A stretch of 64,000 nucleotides of DNA from Streptomyces sp. HPF1205 (GCF_020400825.1 NZ_JAINVH010000016.1:1-64000), one strand, 5' to 3'; counted from the stretch's first letter, positions 16,806 to 25,525 are shown. Translations and numbers: made by a program. The notes: generated from the letters alone by a model not told the origin.

Positions 16806-17008
16806 CTCTGATAGTCATGGCTGCTCGGCGTGGTGGGCGCGCTGCCACGAAGGTGGTCCCCGGCCTCCTCTTCGCTGTGGCGGTCGTCACCGCGATCCCT
16901 GCCGCCCTGACAGCTTCGGCCGATAGCGGTGGCGCAACGGTGACGCAGTCCCGCGTGACCGCCGCGGCCTCCGCCCCCGAATCGGCTCCCGACCGCTGGA
17001 TGTGGTGA
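16799..17008 (+). CDS. Possible small secreted or membrane peptide
   Basis: A 69-codon frame (or 63 from ATG 16817). It has a basic N-terminus (MAARRGGRAATK), a hydrophobic segment (VVPGLLFAVAVVTAIPAALT) with a plausible cleavage region at TASADS, and a short tail ending DRWMW. This is what a secreted peptide precursor looks like. However, no convincing ribosome site precedes either ATG, and GC-rich DNA readily yields Ala-rich frames. It lies tail to tail with the TPR-containing SARP regulator. No known family was recognised. Confidence 0.3.
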   Translation: MQPLIVMAARRGGRAATKVVPGLLFAVAVVTAIPAALTASADSGGATVTQSRVTAAASAPESAPDRWMW

Positions 17009-17056
17009 CGGGACAACGCGGCAGCGAAACGCGGCGGAACCGCCCCTGAGTGACGG

Positions 17057-20000
17057 TCAGGGGCGGGTCGGTCCTTGCTCCGCGAGCAGGCGCTTGAGGT
17101 TCTCCTCCTGCTCCTTGGCGCCGAGGCGTTGGTACAGGGAGATCGCCTTTTGCCCGTGGAGAAGGGCCGGCCCGGACTGGCCGGCGGAAAGGGCCGTCAG
17201 CGCGAGTCCTGAGAGCGCGTCGGCGGATCCCATGGCGAATTCGACGCGCTCGGCGAGGTTCAGGGCCTGCTCGTAGATCTCCCGTGCGGTGTCCAGGTGC
17301 CCCGATTGGCGGTGGACGTCGGCGACGCCCACCAACGCACGCTGCCGCTCGAAGGGGTTGTCGATGCTGCTGGCGACGCTTTCCGCCCGGCTGAGGTGGA
17401 ACAGCGCTTCTTCGCGCTGTCCGCCTTTCGCGTAGGTGGTGCCGATACCGATGAGCACATCGGCTTCTCCGAGGGTGTCCCCGCAGGCCCGGTAGTTCCT
17501 CAGGGCCCGCTCGAAGCTGATGAGTGCCTTGTCGGTCTGCCCCGTGGCTTGATAAACGTTGCCGAGGTTGGCGTCGAGGGTCGCGAGTTCCTGAGGGCCG
17601 CCGTGTTTGCGCATCAGGGCCCGGGATTTCTGGTAGTAGGCGTGGGCCTCATCGTACCGGCCTTGCAATTGCAGCATTTCGCCCGTGTTGTTGAGTGACC
17701 GCGCGAATCCGTACATGTCTCCCAGTGCGTCGTAGATGTCCTGCATCGTGCGCACCTTGTGCAGTGCTTCGGCGTACCTGCCGGCGTAATACAGCAGCGC
17801 CCCTTGTACGTTGAGGCAGTCCGCTTCACCGGAACGGTCGCCGACCTCGCGGTACCGGAGCAGGGACTCCTCCAGGCGGCTCAGTGCCGTGCTGCTGCGG
17901 CCGGCCGCCAAGTGCGCGCGGCCCGACTGGAAGAGGGCGTCGGCGCAGCCGTGCGGATCGCGCAGGTCCCGGGAGAGCGACAACGCCTCGGTGGCGCACC
18001 GCAGGGCCTGTGCGTGGTTCTTCTGCGCGAGCAGGTCCGCGTAGTCGGTGAGGGTACGGGCCAGTGCGGCGCGGTCGCCGAAGGCGCGGAGAGCGGGGAG
18101 CGCGGCCTCGTACAGCTCGACCGCGATGTCCGAGGAGCCCCATATCTTCAGCGATTTGGCCAACACGTGCGGGAACAACGCCCTGTGCTCATGGGTTCCG
18201 GCGGCCGCGGTGCGGGCCGCGGCCAGCAGATTGGCGCGTTCGATGCTCAGCCAGACCGATGCCTCGTCCGCGTCGTGGAACTCCGGCGCGTGGACCGAAC
18301 AGTGCCGCGGGTCGAGGGGGAGCGCGCGGCGGTGGGGGTGCACGAGCCGGTCGGCCCGGTGGGCGGCCGTCAGGTAGTACGAGAGGAGCCGGTCGACCGC
18401 CGTTCGGCGTTCGGCCTCCGGCTCGGCCTGCCGGCACTGCCGCACGCCGAAGGCGCGACCGAGATCGTGCAGCCGGTAGCGGTTGCGTACCGGTTCCTCC
18501 AGCAGGTGCACGTCCAGCAGCTCCTCGATGGCCGAGCCCAGGCGCCTGGTGCCGGCCGCCGCCGCGTACCCGGCCAGTGCCGCCGCCGCGCCCGAGGTGA
18601 GGTCCGGGCCGGCGTGCAGCGCGATCCGCCGGAACAGGAGCTTCGCCGGATCGCTGAGTTCGGCGTACGAGAAGCGGAAGGCGGACTCGACAGCGGTCCC
18701 GTCGAACTCCTCAAGGGCGTCCGCGGCCTGCGCCAGCCGTTCGAGCAGGTCCTCCAGGCTCCACGAACTGCGGTGCCTGAAGCGGCCGGCGAGGAGCTGG
18801 ATGGCCAGCGGGTGGGCGCCGCACGCCTCGACCACGCGCCGCAGGGCCGCGGTGTCCCCGGGCCCGCGTACGAGACCGGCGACGCGGGTGAACAGGGTGG
18901 CGGCCTCCCCGCCGGACAGCACGTCGACGAACAGCGACGTGGCGCCTTCCAGGCCGGGAAGGCGGCTCCGGCTGGTCACGAACGCCCGGCAGGCGGACGA
19001 ACCCGGGAGCAGCGGCTTGACCTGAGCGGCGTCGTGGACGTTGTCGAGCACGACGAGGACGCTGTGGCGTGCCGTCCAGTCCCGCCACAAGGCCGCGCGC
19101 TCGTCGAGGGAGGCGGGAAGTTCGTCCGGCCGGTCCGTCGCGTGCAGGAGGATGGCGAGCGCGTCGTTCGGGTCGAGCGGCGGCTGACCGCTGTGACCGC
19201 GCAGATCCACGTAGAACGCCCCGCCCGGATAGGAAGCGCGCAGCCGGTGGGCGGCGTGGATGGCCAGGGCCGTCTTCCCGACGCCTGCCATGCCGTGGAC
19301 GACCGTGAGCGGCAGGGCCGTTCCCGCGTCGGCGCCGGCCGCGGTGGCCGGGTCGGTGGCCGTGTCCGCGTGCGGGTCGGCGAGCAGTATCCGCAGTTCG
19401 GCGGCGCGTCCGGTGAAGTCCCTGGTGTCACGCGGCAGGTTGTTGAACGCCTCTTTCCGCGCGGGGGTCACGAGGGCGGAGCCGGTCCCGCCCGTTTCCA
19501 TCAGCGCGGGGTCCTGCTCCAGCATGCGCAGGTGGAGTTGCTGGAGTTCGATTCCCGGCTCGGCGCCCTGGCTCTCCTGGATGCGCAGGCGCGTGTCGCG
19601 GTAGACGGCCAGGGCCTCGTCCTGCCGGCCGGAGCGGTAGAGGGCCAGCATCAATAAGGAGATGGTCTTCTGGGCGTAAGGATTGCGCGAGGCGATCTCG
19701 TACAGTTCGCCGATGAGATCCGCGTGGCGGCCCAGCTCCAGTGCCCAGCCGATCCGCTGTTCGCGCACGCGGCGGTGTTCCTCCACCAGGCGGGTACGCA
19801 ACCCCGCGGCCCACCCGCCGGGGAATTCGGCCAGCGGATCGCCGCGCCACAGGGATTCGGCGTCCTCCAGCAGGCGTACCGCCGCCTCCGTCCGGCCGCG
19901 GCCCGCCGCCGCGGTCGCCGCCGCCCGTAATCGTTCGAAACGCGAGAGGTCGACGGCGCCGGGATCCGTGACAAGCCGGTAGATGCCCGGGGACGGCCGG

Positions 20001-20257
20001 TCCAGTTGGACCAGGTCGCCGACCGCCTCGCGTAATCGGCTCCGGAGCCTGGACAGATAGCTCTGCAGAGTGTCCGGGGCGGTGCGCGGCGGTTCGCCGT
20101 CCCAGAGGCGGTCCATCAGGGCGTCGGCGGTGACCGGATCACCGCGGGCGTGCAGGAGTACGGCCAGGACCAGGCGTTCCTTCACCGGGCCGAGGGCGTG
20201 CTGCCTTTGGTGGTGCCAGAGTTCGAGCGGTCCCAGCACAAGAAGTTCCACCATCAC
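17057..20257 (-). CDS. SARP/AfsR-type regulator: winged helix, BTAD, NB-ARC and TPR domains
   Basis: A 1066-residue transcriptional activator. Domain order: OmpR-type winged helix (residues 1-95, LLVLGPLELWHHQRQHALGP), bacterial transcriptional activation domain (about 100-245, with GIELQQLHLRMLEQDPAL), an NB-ARC STAND ATPase with P-loop HGMAGVGKTALA (Lys328) and LVVLDNVHDAAQ, and some ten TPR-like repeats from about 700 to the end. AfsR-class proteins bind heptameric repeats in promoters and switch on secondary metabolism or morphogenesis. It is divergent from the GT-B-like gene at 20605, which has candidate heptamer boxes upstream. Confidence 0.93.
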   Translation of the reverse strand: MMVELLVLGPLELWHHQRQHALGPVKERLVLAVLLHARGDPVTADALMDRLWDGEPPRTAPDTLQSYLSRLRSRLREAVGDLVQLDRPSPGIYRLVTDPGAVDLSRFERLRAAATAAAGRGRTEAAVRLLEDAESLWRGDPLAEFPGGWAAGLRTRLVEEHRRVREQRIGWALELGRHADLIGELYEIASRNPYAQKTISLLMLALYRSGRQDEALAVYRDTRLRIQESQGAEPGIELQQLHLRMLEQDPALMETGGTGSALVTPARKEAFNNLPRDTRDFTGRAAELRILLADPHADTATDPATAAGADAGTALPLTVVHGMAGVGKTALAIHAAHRLRASYPGGAFYVDLRGHSGQPPLDPNDALAILLHATDRPDELPASLDERAALWRDWTARHSVLVVLDNVHDAAQVKPLLPGSSACRAFVTSRSRLPGLEGATSLFVDVLSGGEAATLFTRVAGLVRGPGDTAALRRVVEACGAHPLAIQLLAGRFRHRSSWSLEDLLERLAQAADALEEFDGTAVESAFRFSYAELSDPAKLLFRRIALHAGPDLTSGAAAALAGYAAAAGTRRLGSAIEELLDVHLLEEPVRNRYRLHDLGRAFGVRQCRQAEPEAERRTAVDRLLSYYLTAAHRADRLVHPHRRALPLDPRHCSVHAPEFHDADEASVWLSIERANLLAAARTAAAGTHEHRALFPHVLAKSLKIWGSSDIAVELYEAALPALRAFGDRAALARTLTDYADLLAQKNHAQALRCATEALSLSRDLRDPHGCADALFQSGRAHLAAGRSSTALSRLEESLLRYREVGDRSGEADCLNVQGALLYYAGRYAEALHKVRTMQDIYDALGDMYGFARSLNNTGEMLQLQGRYDEAHAYYQKSRALMRKHGGPQELATLDANLGNVYQATGQTDKALISFERALRNYRACGDTLGEADVLIGIGTTYAKGGQREEALFHLSRAESVASSIDNPFERQRALVGVADVHRQSGHLDTAREIYEQALNLAERVEFAMGSADALSGLALTALSAGQSGPALLHGQKAISLYQRLGAKEQEENLKRLLAEQGPTRP

Positions 20258-20450
20258 CCCCGAAGGGTGTCCTCTTCCCGCATCTTGCCGTCATCGGTGG
20301 CGCCCGCCCGCGCATTCGTGCGCCATCCCATCAGCCTCTCCGTAGGGCTGTGGGGAGAGGTAGGGGCGCAAAGAAGCGCGGCGGGCGCACAGCCGATGAG
20401 ATGTCGCCACCGCGTATGAGGAAACGCGCGCCGCCGCCCGCAGGAGGAAT

Positions 20451-20468
20451 GCAAGGTTCCCGCAAGGC
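20451..20468 (+). promoter_or_regulatory. Candidate SARP heptamer boxes (GCAAGGT and GCAAGGC)
   Basis: GCAAGGT (20451-20457) and GCAAGGC (20462-20468) are direct repeats at an exact 11-base period, the geometry of SARP binding sites. They lie about 140 bases before the 20605 gene, in the gap shared with the divergent SARP gene. I see nothing else definable in the remainder of 20258-20604. Confidence 0.4.
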
Positions 20469-20604
20469 CGCCGTCCAACCCCGTTGGGCACTTGCGAAAC
20501 AGGGTCGCGAAACAGAAGCGGCCGATGCGGCCGGCCGGCGCGCCCGACCTGGGCGCGCCGCCACGGACCGTCGCACGCCGGACCGGACAACCGGGGGGAA
20601 TTCG

Positions 20605-21855
20605 ATGAACGCGGTAATACACGATACGCACTGGCGTCACATACCGGTGCGCCTCGACGTCGAGCAGTGGGCGACCCGCCGGACACGCAGGAGGATCCTG
20701 GCCGTTCTGCACACCGTGGTGTCCGCGCAGCGCCTGCTGGACGCGCTGCGCCTGCTGGAGGGCGACGTCAGGGTGCAGGTGTTCTTCACGGCGGCGCCCG
20801 ACGTGTTCAGCCATGGGGTGGGCACGCTCATGGAGCAGCTGGGCGGCCTGGTCCTGCCGTGGCACCAGGCCGTGCAGACACCGTTCGACCTGGCACTGGC
20901 CGCGAGCCACGGCAGTCTGCACGAACTGCACGCGCCGGTGGTGGTGCTGCCGCACGGCGCGGGACACAACAAGCTCACCCCGGTCGGCCGGCGCGGGCGC
21001 CAGGCCGGGCCGCGCGGCGCGTACGGCCTGACCAGGCAGCGGCTGGTGCGCGACGGCGTGGTGATCCCCGAGGCGATCGTCCTCGCGCACCAGGAGGAGG
21101 TGACCCGCCTCGGCCAGGAGTGCCCGGAGGCCCTTCCCGTCACGGAGGTCGTCGGGGACCCCTGCTACGACCGTCTCGCGGCCAGCCTGCCCTCACGCGC
21201 CCTGTACCGGGAGGCTCTTGGCGCCAAACCCCGGCACCGGCTGGTGGTGGCGTGCTCGACCTGGGGGCCGGACTCGCTGCTGGGCAGGGACTGGGAACTG
21301 CTGGAACGCCTGGCCACCGAGCTGCCGCGGGACGAGTACCGCGTGGCCGCGCTGCTCCACCCGCACGTGTGGAACGCCCACGGGGAATGGCAGGTGCGCG
21401 GCTGGCTGGCCGGACTCATGCGGTCGGGACTGACGCTGCTGAGCCAGTACGGCGACTGGGTCGGCGCCCTCGCGGCCGCGGACTACGTCGTGGGCGACCA
21501 CGGCTCCGTCTCCCTGTACGGGGCGATGACGGGGGTCCCCGTGCTGATGGCCGACGTGCCCGAGCCGCAGGTGGACCCCGGCTCGCCGCTCGCCGAACTG
21601 CTCTCCTTCGCGCCGCGCCTGCACGCCGACCGTCCCCTGGTCCCGCAGCTCAAACGCAGCGCCGCCAGATACAGCGCCGGCCGCCACGAAAGGGTCGCGG
21701 CCCGGATCACCTCGGAGCCCGGTCAGTACGCTGCCAAGATGCGCGCGCTGCTGTACCGCAAGCTCCGGCTGCGAGCCCCGGCCCGGCGGCTGGAGGCGGA
21801 ACCGGCCCGGCTGCCGCTGACCATCCGGCACGGCGAGCCCGGCAGCATGTCATGA
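20605..21855 (+). CDS. GT-B-like transferase resembling CDP-glycerol glycerophosphotransferases
   Basis: A 416-residue cytosolic protein. The N-terminal half has strands reading RRILAVLHTVVSAQRLLDAL and VRVQVFFTAAPDVFSHG. The C-terminal nucleotide-binding half contains DYVVGDHGSVSLYGAMTGVP, close to the DHxSxxxDxxxxxxP-type donor-binding signature of CDP-glycerol/teichoic-acid transferases. Basic C-terminal helices follow. ATG 20605 has GGGGGGA six bases upstream. It overlaps the next gene by ATGA. The transferred group and acceptor are unknown. Regulation by the divergent SARP gene is plausible. Confidence 0.6.
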   Translation: MNAVIHDTHWRHIPVRLDVEQWATRRTRRRILAVLHTVVSAQRLLDALRLLEGDVRVQVFFTAAPDVFSHGVGTLMEQLGGLVLPWHQAVQTPFDLALAASHGSLHELHAPVVVLPHGAGHNKLTPVGRRGRQAGPRGAYGLTRQRLVRDGVVIPEAIVLAHQEEVTRLGQECPEALPVTEVVGDPCYDRLAASLPSRALYREALGAKPRHRLVVACSTWGPDSLLGRDWELLERLATELPRDEYRVAALLHPHVWNAHGEWQVRGWLAGLMRSGLTLLSQYGDWVGALAAADYVVGDHGSVSLYGAMTGVPVLMADVPEPQVDPGSPLAELLSFAPRLHADRPLVPQLKRSAARYSAGRHERVAARITSEPGQYAAKMRALLYRKLRLRAPARRLEAEPARLPLTIRHGEPGSMS

Positions 21856-22439
21856 CCGTCGGCGCCGTCGTACAGGACGTCCAGGACGTCACGTCCGGGC
21901 CCTGGCCGCTCACCCTCACCCGGGTCACCCTCGTACACCCCGAGTCCGGAGCGGAGGTGGTCGACGAGCACCTGCGGGTGGGACTTCCCGCCCCCGCGCG
22001 TACGGCCGCGCTCGCGGACGTACTCCTCGCGGACCTGCCTCACGGCGACCCGCGCCACGCCGACGGCCAAGGACCCGCCCGGGCGGCGGAACTGGCCGCC
22101 GCCCACCCCGGGGCCCTGGTCGTGGCGGTGCACCGGGGGAACGACTGCTGGATCCGGTTCACCTGCCAGGGGCTCACCCGGGTGCCGGCGGTCCACCGGC
22201 AGGACGCCGGACCCGGGGGGCAGGTCTGGGGAGTCCTGGCCTCGCTCGTCCACGCCTGGCTGGGAGCCGGGCTGCCCGTGGAGCGGCTGGGGCCGGTGCT
22301 GAGTTCGGCGGCCGTCCGCGTTCACCCGGCGGCCGGACCTGCCGACCCGTCGCCTCCCAACCCGTCGAGCCTGGCCCGCACACCGGCCGCCGGCCGCGGC
22401 CGGCCGGCCGCCGAGTACCTGCTCATGGCCTCCTGGTAG
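21852..22439 (+). CDS. Uncharacterised protein coupled to the GT-B-like gene
   Basis: A 195-residue soluble protein of no family I recognise. It has alternating strands and helices (WPLTLTRVTLVHPESGAEVV, ALVVAVHRGNDCWIRFTCQG), no signal peptide or membrane segment, and a low-complexity C-terminal tail rich in Pro, Ala and Arg. Its ATG overlaps the preceding stop, so it is very likely a partner or accessory of the transferase. Its 3' end overlaps the end of the convergent NLR-like gene by 118 bases. Confidence 0.7.
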   Translation: MTVGAVVQDVQDVTSGPWPLTLTRVTLVHPESGAEVVDEHLRVGLPAPARTAALADVLLADLPHGDPRHADGQGPARAAELAAAHPGALVVAVHRGNDCWIRFTCQGLTRVPAVHRQDAGPGGQVWGVLASLVHAWLGAGLPVERLGPVLSSAAVRVHPAAGPADPSPPNPSSLARTPAAGRGRPAAEYLLMASW

Positions 22440-24502
22440 TGGACCCGGGCGAGGTCGCCCCGCCCGCGCCGCTCGGCCACCTCGCCCAGACCCTCCAGCG
22501 CGCGGGCCGCCTCGTAGCCGGCGGACAGCCGGCGCAAGGTGGCCAACGCCCCCGAGAAGGCCGGCTCCGCCTGGTCGGGACGGTCCAGGGCGAGAAGCGC
22601 GCGCCCGAGGACGATGGCGGCGCGTGCCGCGTTGTACGAGTCCCCCGACCGCAGGAGAACGGTGTGGGCGGTGCGGGCGTCGGCGTCCGCCTCCTCGGGC
22701 TTCCCCGTCCCGAGGGCGACTTCGGCCAGGTTCAGCCTGGCCAGCGCGCCCGCCCGCTCGTCGCCGCAGGCCGGCAGTTCCTCGGCGGCGCGCCGGAAGA
22801 AACCGGCCGCCCTGTCCGCGTCGCCGAGCCGCTGATGGGCGAGCCCGCGGTAGTTGAGGGTGCGGGCGCGGCCGAGGGCGTCACCCGCGGCGGCGAAGAT
22901 CCGTGCCGCGTCCGCGAACATCGCCAGGGCCCGCTCATGGTCGCCCGAGCCGAGTTCGCCCATCCCGCCGGAGGTGAGCATCCGCGCCTCGGCCGCCGTG
23001 TCCCCCAGTTCCCGGGCCGCGGCCAGGCCCTCCGCATGGGCCGTACGCCAGTCCTCGTAGAACTTGCGTCGCGGGAACAGCGGCCACAGGGCATCGGCGA
23101 GCTGCCAGCTCAGCATGGGAAGACCCGACGTACGGCACGCGCGAATCACCGCTATCGCATTGGGGAGTTCGCGTTCCAGCCAGTCGAGCGCCGCTTCCGC
23201 GCTGTCGCCGAATTCCGCGACCGGTACCGGGCCGGGACCGTATTCACGGGCCATGGTGCGGTGCTGGGGGTCGAGTATCTCCTCCGCGCGGGTCGCCGTG
23301 GCGAGATAGTGATCGGCGATGCGGCGGAAAGCGGCCGCGCGCTCGTGCTCCGGCTCGTCCTGCGCCGCCTTCTCCCCGGCGTGCAGGCGCACCAGATCGT
23401 GGAACCGGTAGCGCTCGTCCCCGATGTCGGCGAGCAGACTCGCGTCGTGCAGCGTGTCGAGCAGTTCCGCCGCGTCCCCGGCCCCGGCGAGCGCCGCCTC
23501 GGCGGCCGGAGCCTCGAAGTCCGTGCCCGGATGCAGCCCGAGCAGCCGGTAGAGGCGGGCCGCGCCGGGCCTCAGGCCCTGGTACGACACATCCAGCGCC
23601 GCCCGGACGTCGTGGTCGTCGTCGACCGCCAGCGCCTCCAGCCTGCCGCGCTCCTCGGCCAGCGACCGCACCATCGTGGCGATGACGCGCCGCGGGCGTG
23701 CCGCGAGACGGGCGCCGGCGACCCGGACGGCGAGCGGAAGCCCGGAACACAGCTCGACCAGGGCCCGGGCGTCCTCCGGCTGGGTCGCCACCCTGTCGTC
23801 GGCGAGCGTGTCCGCCAGCAACTGCAAAGCGGCGGCGGGCGGGAGGGGTTCGAGATGGAGCGGGTAGCAGCCGTCCACCGTCAGCCCCGTCATCCGCCGG
23901 CGGCTCGTCACCACGGTCACGTTTCCGGTACCGGGCAGCAGCGGCCTGACCTGGGCCGCGGTGGCGGCGTCGTCGAGCAGTACGGCGAGCCGCCCGCCGG
24001 CCGTCAGCGAGCGGTACAGCGCGACCCGTTCCGCCGGAGCCGAGGGCACCTCACCGGGAGGTACGCCCAGGGCCCGCAGGAAGCGGCTCACCACCGCGGC
24101 CGGCGCCTCCGGACCGCCCGGCGAGTGGGCGCCCAGGTCCGCGTACAGCTGGCCGCCCGGTAAGTGGGACCGTAACGACCGCAACCAGGCCAGGGCCAGG
24201 GTCGTCTTGCCGATCCCGCCCAGACCGCTCAGCGCGGCCAGTACCGGGTTCCCCTCCTCCGCGGCACGGACCCGGTGCCGCTCCAGCGCCGCCAACTCCG
24301 CGGCCCTGTCGGTGATACGGGCCGACGGCGGGAACTGCCACGGAACCCGGCCGGAAGGGACCCGGCCGGCCGGTGCGCCGGTGCCTGCCGGCTCCGGCGC
24401 GCTCCCGATATGGATCCCGCCGTACACGACCCGCGCCTGGACGACAGGCCCCTCCACCTTTCCGCTCAACTCGTTGTTCGTGTCACGCTCATCTCCCGCC
24501 AC
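22322..24502 (-). CDS. NLR-like NB-ARC/TPR ATPase with N-terminal amyloid-type signalling motif
   Basis: A 726-residue STAND ATPase. Residues 11-33 carry the short motif SGKVEGPVVQARVVYGGIHI, separated by a Pro/Gly linker from the NB-ARC module: P-loop GLGGIGKTTLA (Lys99), Walker B GRLAVLLDDA, sensor TVVTSRRRMTG and CSGLPLAVRVAG. TPR-like helices occupy about 480-710. The same motif ends the protein encoded divergently at 24883. NLR proteins oligomerise when their repeats sense a ligand and template a partner through such motifs. GTG 24502 has GGAGGGGGAA upstream. A sensor role in immunity or regulated cell death is inferred. Confidence 0.85.
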   Translation of the reverse strand: MAGDERDTNNELSGKVEGPVVQARVVYGGIHIGSAPEPAGTGAPAGRVPSGRVPWQFPPSARITDRAAELAALERHRVRAAEEGNPVLAALSGLGGIGKTTLALAWLRSLRSHLPGGQLYADLGAHSPGGPEAPAAVVSRFLRALGVPPGEVPSAPAERVALYRSLTAGGRLAVLLDDAATAAQVRPLLPGTGNVTVVTSRRRMTGLTVDGCYPLHLEPLPPAAALQLLADTLADDRVATQPEDARALVELCSGLPLAVRVAGARLAARPRRVIATMVRSLAEERGRLEALAVDDDHDVRAALDVSYQGLRPGAARLYRLLGLHPGTDFEAPAAEAALAGAGDAAELLDTLHDASLLADIGDERYRFHDLVRLHAGEKAAQDEPEHERAAAFRRIADHYLATATRAEEILDPQHRTMAREYGPGPVPVAEFGDSAEAALDWLERELPNAIAVIRACRTSGLPMLSWQLADALWPLFPRRKFYEDWRTAHAEGLAAARELGDTAAEARMLTSGGMGELGSGDHERALAMFADAARIFAAAGDALGRARTLNYRGLAHQRLGDADRAAGFFRRAAEELPACGDERAGALARLNLAEVALGTGKPEEADADARTAHTVLLRSGDSYNAARAAIVLGRALLALDRPDQAEPAFSGALATLRRLSAGYEAARALEGLGEVAERRGRGDLARVHYQEAMSRYSAAGRPRPAAGVRARLDGLGGDGSAGPAAG

Positions 24503-24630
24503 TCTTCCCCCTCCGTGGTGCCCGACTTCGGATCATTGACGTCATTCTCTTCGTTACGCATGATCGGTAATCGCCCGGTCGGGGACGATTCCGTGAGCGA
24601 TTCGCGGCTCGGCGCGCCGTTGTACCGCTC

Positions 24631-24702
24631 AAACATCCGTTGGAGCATGCGTTGAAGCAGCCGTCGAAGCATCCGTTCAAACATCCGTTGAAACATCTGT
24701 TT
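24631..24702. repeat. Six tandem 12-base repeats in the divergent NLR/effector promoter
   Basis: Six consecutive 12-mers vary around AAACATCCGTTG: AAACATCCGTTG, GAGCATGCGTTG, AAGCAGCCGTCG, AAGCATCCGTTC, AAACATCCGTTG, AAACATCTGTTT. They lie in the 380-base gap between the NLR start (24502) and the small effector-like gene (24883). The block is markedly AT-richer than its surroundings. A regulatory array is more likely than a coding one. The remainder of the gap shows no gene. Confidence 0.75.
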
Positions 24703-24882
24703 CCGAATGCTGACGGATTTTCGTCCCCGCGGCCGTCCGAAGCCGGTGGAGAGCGCGTGCGGGTGAAGGGGCGCCGAACGGGCGGGGACGGCCGCCTCGT
24801 CGCGGTCCGCGGGCGACGGGACCCGCCCCGCCGCGTTCCGTCATCATGGTCGGAACCGACCGCAAAGGTGCGTGATCATCCC

Positions 24883-25266
24883 ATGGATCCGGTGACCTCA
24901 GCGCTCATCCCCGGTGCCCAGTCCCTCGTCACGGCGATGCTCACCGACGGCTGGGCCCAGGTGCGCGACGCCCTCGTACGCCGCTGGAGTCGGCAGACCG
25001 GCGAGGCGCCCGCGGACGTCGAACGCCGCCTGGACACCGCCCACCAGCAGGCCGAAGGACTGGGCGAGGACGAGGCCGTCCAGCGCGCGTACTGGGCCGG
25101 CTACCTCGCCGCCGTCCTCGCGGAGCGCCCGGCCCTGCTCGACGTCGTACGCCACCTGCCCGCCCCACCCGACCGGCCCGACGTCCACAACACCAACAGC
25201 GGGACCGTCACGACCCTCGTGCAGGCGCGCGACATTCAGGGCGGCATCACCTTCGGGCCGCGCTGA
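24883..25266 (+). CDS. Small helical protein with C-terminal amyloid-type motif (candidate NLR effector)
   Basis: A 127-residue protein. The N-terminal 95 residues are predicted all-helical and open with a hydrophobic, amphipathic-looking stretch (MDPVTSALIPGAQSLVTAML). The last 22 residues (SGTVTTLVQARDIQGGITFG) align with the N-terminal motif of the neighbouring NLR: both share SG-V, VQAR, GGI and a final G. A helical domain followed by a C-terminal motif is the layout of HeLo/Bell-type effectors, which disrupt membranes once their motif is templated by an NLR. The assignment rests on this architecture. The ribosome site is weak. Confidence 0.7.
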   Translation: MDPVTSALIPGAQSLVTAMLTDGWAQVRDALVRRWSRQTGEAPADVERRLDTAHQQAEGLGEDEAVQRAYWAGYLAAVLAERPALLDVVRHLPAPPDRPDVHNTNSGTVTTLVQARDIQGGITFGPR

Positions 25267-25300
25267 CGGGTACGCCGGGTACGCCGGGCGGGCCGGGCGG

Positions 25301-25525
25301 GTGCCCGCGGTCCCGGCGCAGGTGGCTTTCTTCCTCGGCGTGTACGCGGCGGTGGCGGCCCGGCTCGCCCCGTACCTGCCCTTCGGCACAGTGGTGTTCG
25401 CGGCGTTCGTGCCTCTGGCGGCGGGGCTCTACCTGCCCACCACCACGGCCTGGACGGCCGCCGAGCGCTGGTACCTGTACCGGGAGCCGGCGCGCGCGGG
25501 GACCGGGGCGGCCGCGACGGCGTGA
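25301..25525 (+). CDS. Small two-TM membrane protein
   Basis: A frame of 74 residues from GTG 25301 with two hydrophobic segments (VAFFLGVYAAVAARLAPYLP and FGTVVFAAFVPLAAGLYLPT) and a positively charged tail (AERWYLYREPARAG). It begins 35 bases after the effector-like gene on the same strand, so it is probably in its operon. The start is uncertain because the ribosome site is poor; GTG 25322 is also possible. No known family was recognised. Confidence 0.45.
   Translation: MPAVPAQVAFFLGVYAAVAARLAPYLPFGTVVFAAFVPLAAGLYLPTTTAWTAAERWYLYREPARAGTGAAATA

Noticed and set aside
17759..19657. A 632-codon plus-strand frame inside the SARP gene
   Set aside because: Antisense of the NB-ARC/TPR region; biased composition and no start signal.
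22439..24163. A 574-codon plus-strand frame opposite the NLR-like gene
   Set aside because: No recognisable domain, while the minus strand has all NB-ARC motifs.
24466..24696. Minus-strand frame reading MFQRMFERML-type repeats through the 12-mer array
   Set aside because: A 12-base repeat gives periodic peptides in every frame. No ribosome site, and it overlaps the NLR start; kept as a regulatory repeat.
24631..24702. CRISPR-like array
   Set aside because: The units are 12 bases with no spacers, and no cas genes are nearby. No CRISPR array was found anywhere in the window.
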